A DNA stretch of 64,000 nucleotides from Strigamia acuminata (Eukaryota; Arthropoda; Chilopoda; Geophilomorpha; Linotaeniidae). The stretch lies in assembly GCA_949358305.1 (NCBI GenBank), contig OX442314.1, forward strand, positions 62,939,369-63,003,368, written 5' to 3'. Below the pieces are notes generated by a model. It was not told where the DNA came from, did not search any database, and was given only the letters and a program-made list of their open reading frames with translations. A program made the position numbers and the translations under genes. Position 1 is the stretch's first letter; each line of letters opens with the position of its first letter. Below are positions 63,990-64,000 of this stretch, piece by piece.

Positions 63990-64000
63990 GGGCGTTTCCG

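Larger units (their letters stand above)
59351..64000 (-). mobile_element. Internally deleted Gypsy-type element with one giant ORF (5' end beyond window)
   Basis: Only the 3' LTR and the coding interior are in view. The 3' LTR starts at 60,115 (minus-strand TGTGGTGAGC) after the purine tract CTGGGGGAAGGACG; both tract and LTR start resemble Gypsy-2. The interior is a single frame made of a Gag-like coiled coil, low-complexity polar sequence, a degraded integrase and an ORF3-like C-terminal part. Protease, reverse transcriptase and RNase H are absent. The 5' LTR, hence element length and age, cannot be judged. Confidence 0.75.

Overview
This is a eukaryotic, animal-type genomic window. It has spliceosomal GT-AG introns (several only 60-71 bp), a multi-PDZ scaffold gene of the MPDZ/PATJ family, a NACHT-type NLR gene, a BEL/Pao retrotransposon (a metazoan superfamily) and Ty3/Gypsy retrotransposons. 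Background DNA is AT-rich with many small foldback elements and minisatellites. I infer an invertebrate, most likely an arthropod or a close relative; I cannot name the species.

Layout. Positions 1-13,000 are gene-poor: several minisatellites (1,085-1,860; 4,165-4,740; 5,270-5,760; 10,510-10,915) and MITE-like inverted repeats. Positions 13,159-19,861 (minus strand) hold a 12-exon gene that I could join in frame throughout: 555 codons and four PDZ domains matching the C-terminal PDZ domains of MPDZ/PATJ. A CpG-rich stretch at 19,900-20,345 is its likely promoter. Positions 20,901-21,285 are a MITE with 26-bp perfect terminal inverted repeats.

From 22,436 rightward the window is mostly young LTR elements. 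Gypsy-1 (22,436-36,797, LTRs 1,745 bp, target-site duplication TGTC) sits inside the zinc-knuckle codons of an older decayed gag gene. A BEL/Pao element (37,766-44,376, LTRs 651 bp, duplication TTGCT, primer site complementary to tRNA-Phe) sits inside a coding exon of the NLR gene. Gypsy-2 (46,223-58,012, LTRs 631 bp, duplication TATT) sits in intron 1 of the same NLR gene, which was originally only about 67 bp long. In all three, the two LTRs have equal length and I noticed no differences by eye, so the insertions are recent. A fourth, internally deleted Gypsy relative occupies 59,351 to the right edge on the minus strand and keeps one uninterrupted ORF of 1,280 codons or more.

The two complete Gypsy elements share a design. 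Gag and pol are joined by a -1 frameshift at the same heptamer (A AAA AAC), with a 7-nt spacer and a GC-rich stem. A third ORF lies downstream of pol where env would be. It follows an intron with consensus splice sites and shows no signal peptide or membrane segment. The third ORF of Gypsy-2 shares a recognisable motif with the C-terminal part of the 1,280-codon ORF, which points to a conserved accessory protein in this lineage. I consider this spliced, non-env ORF3 the best candidate in the window for an undescribed system.
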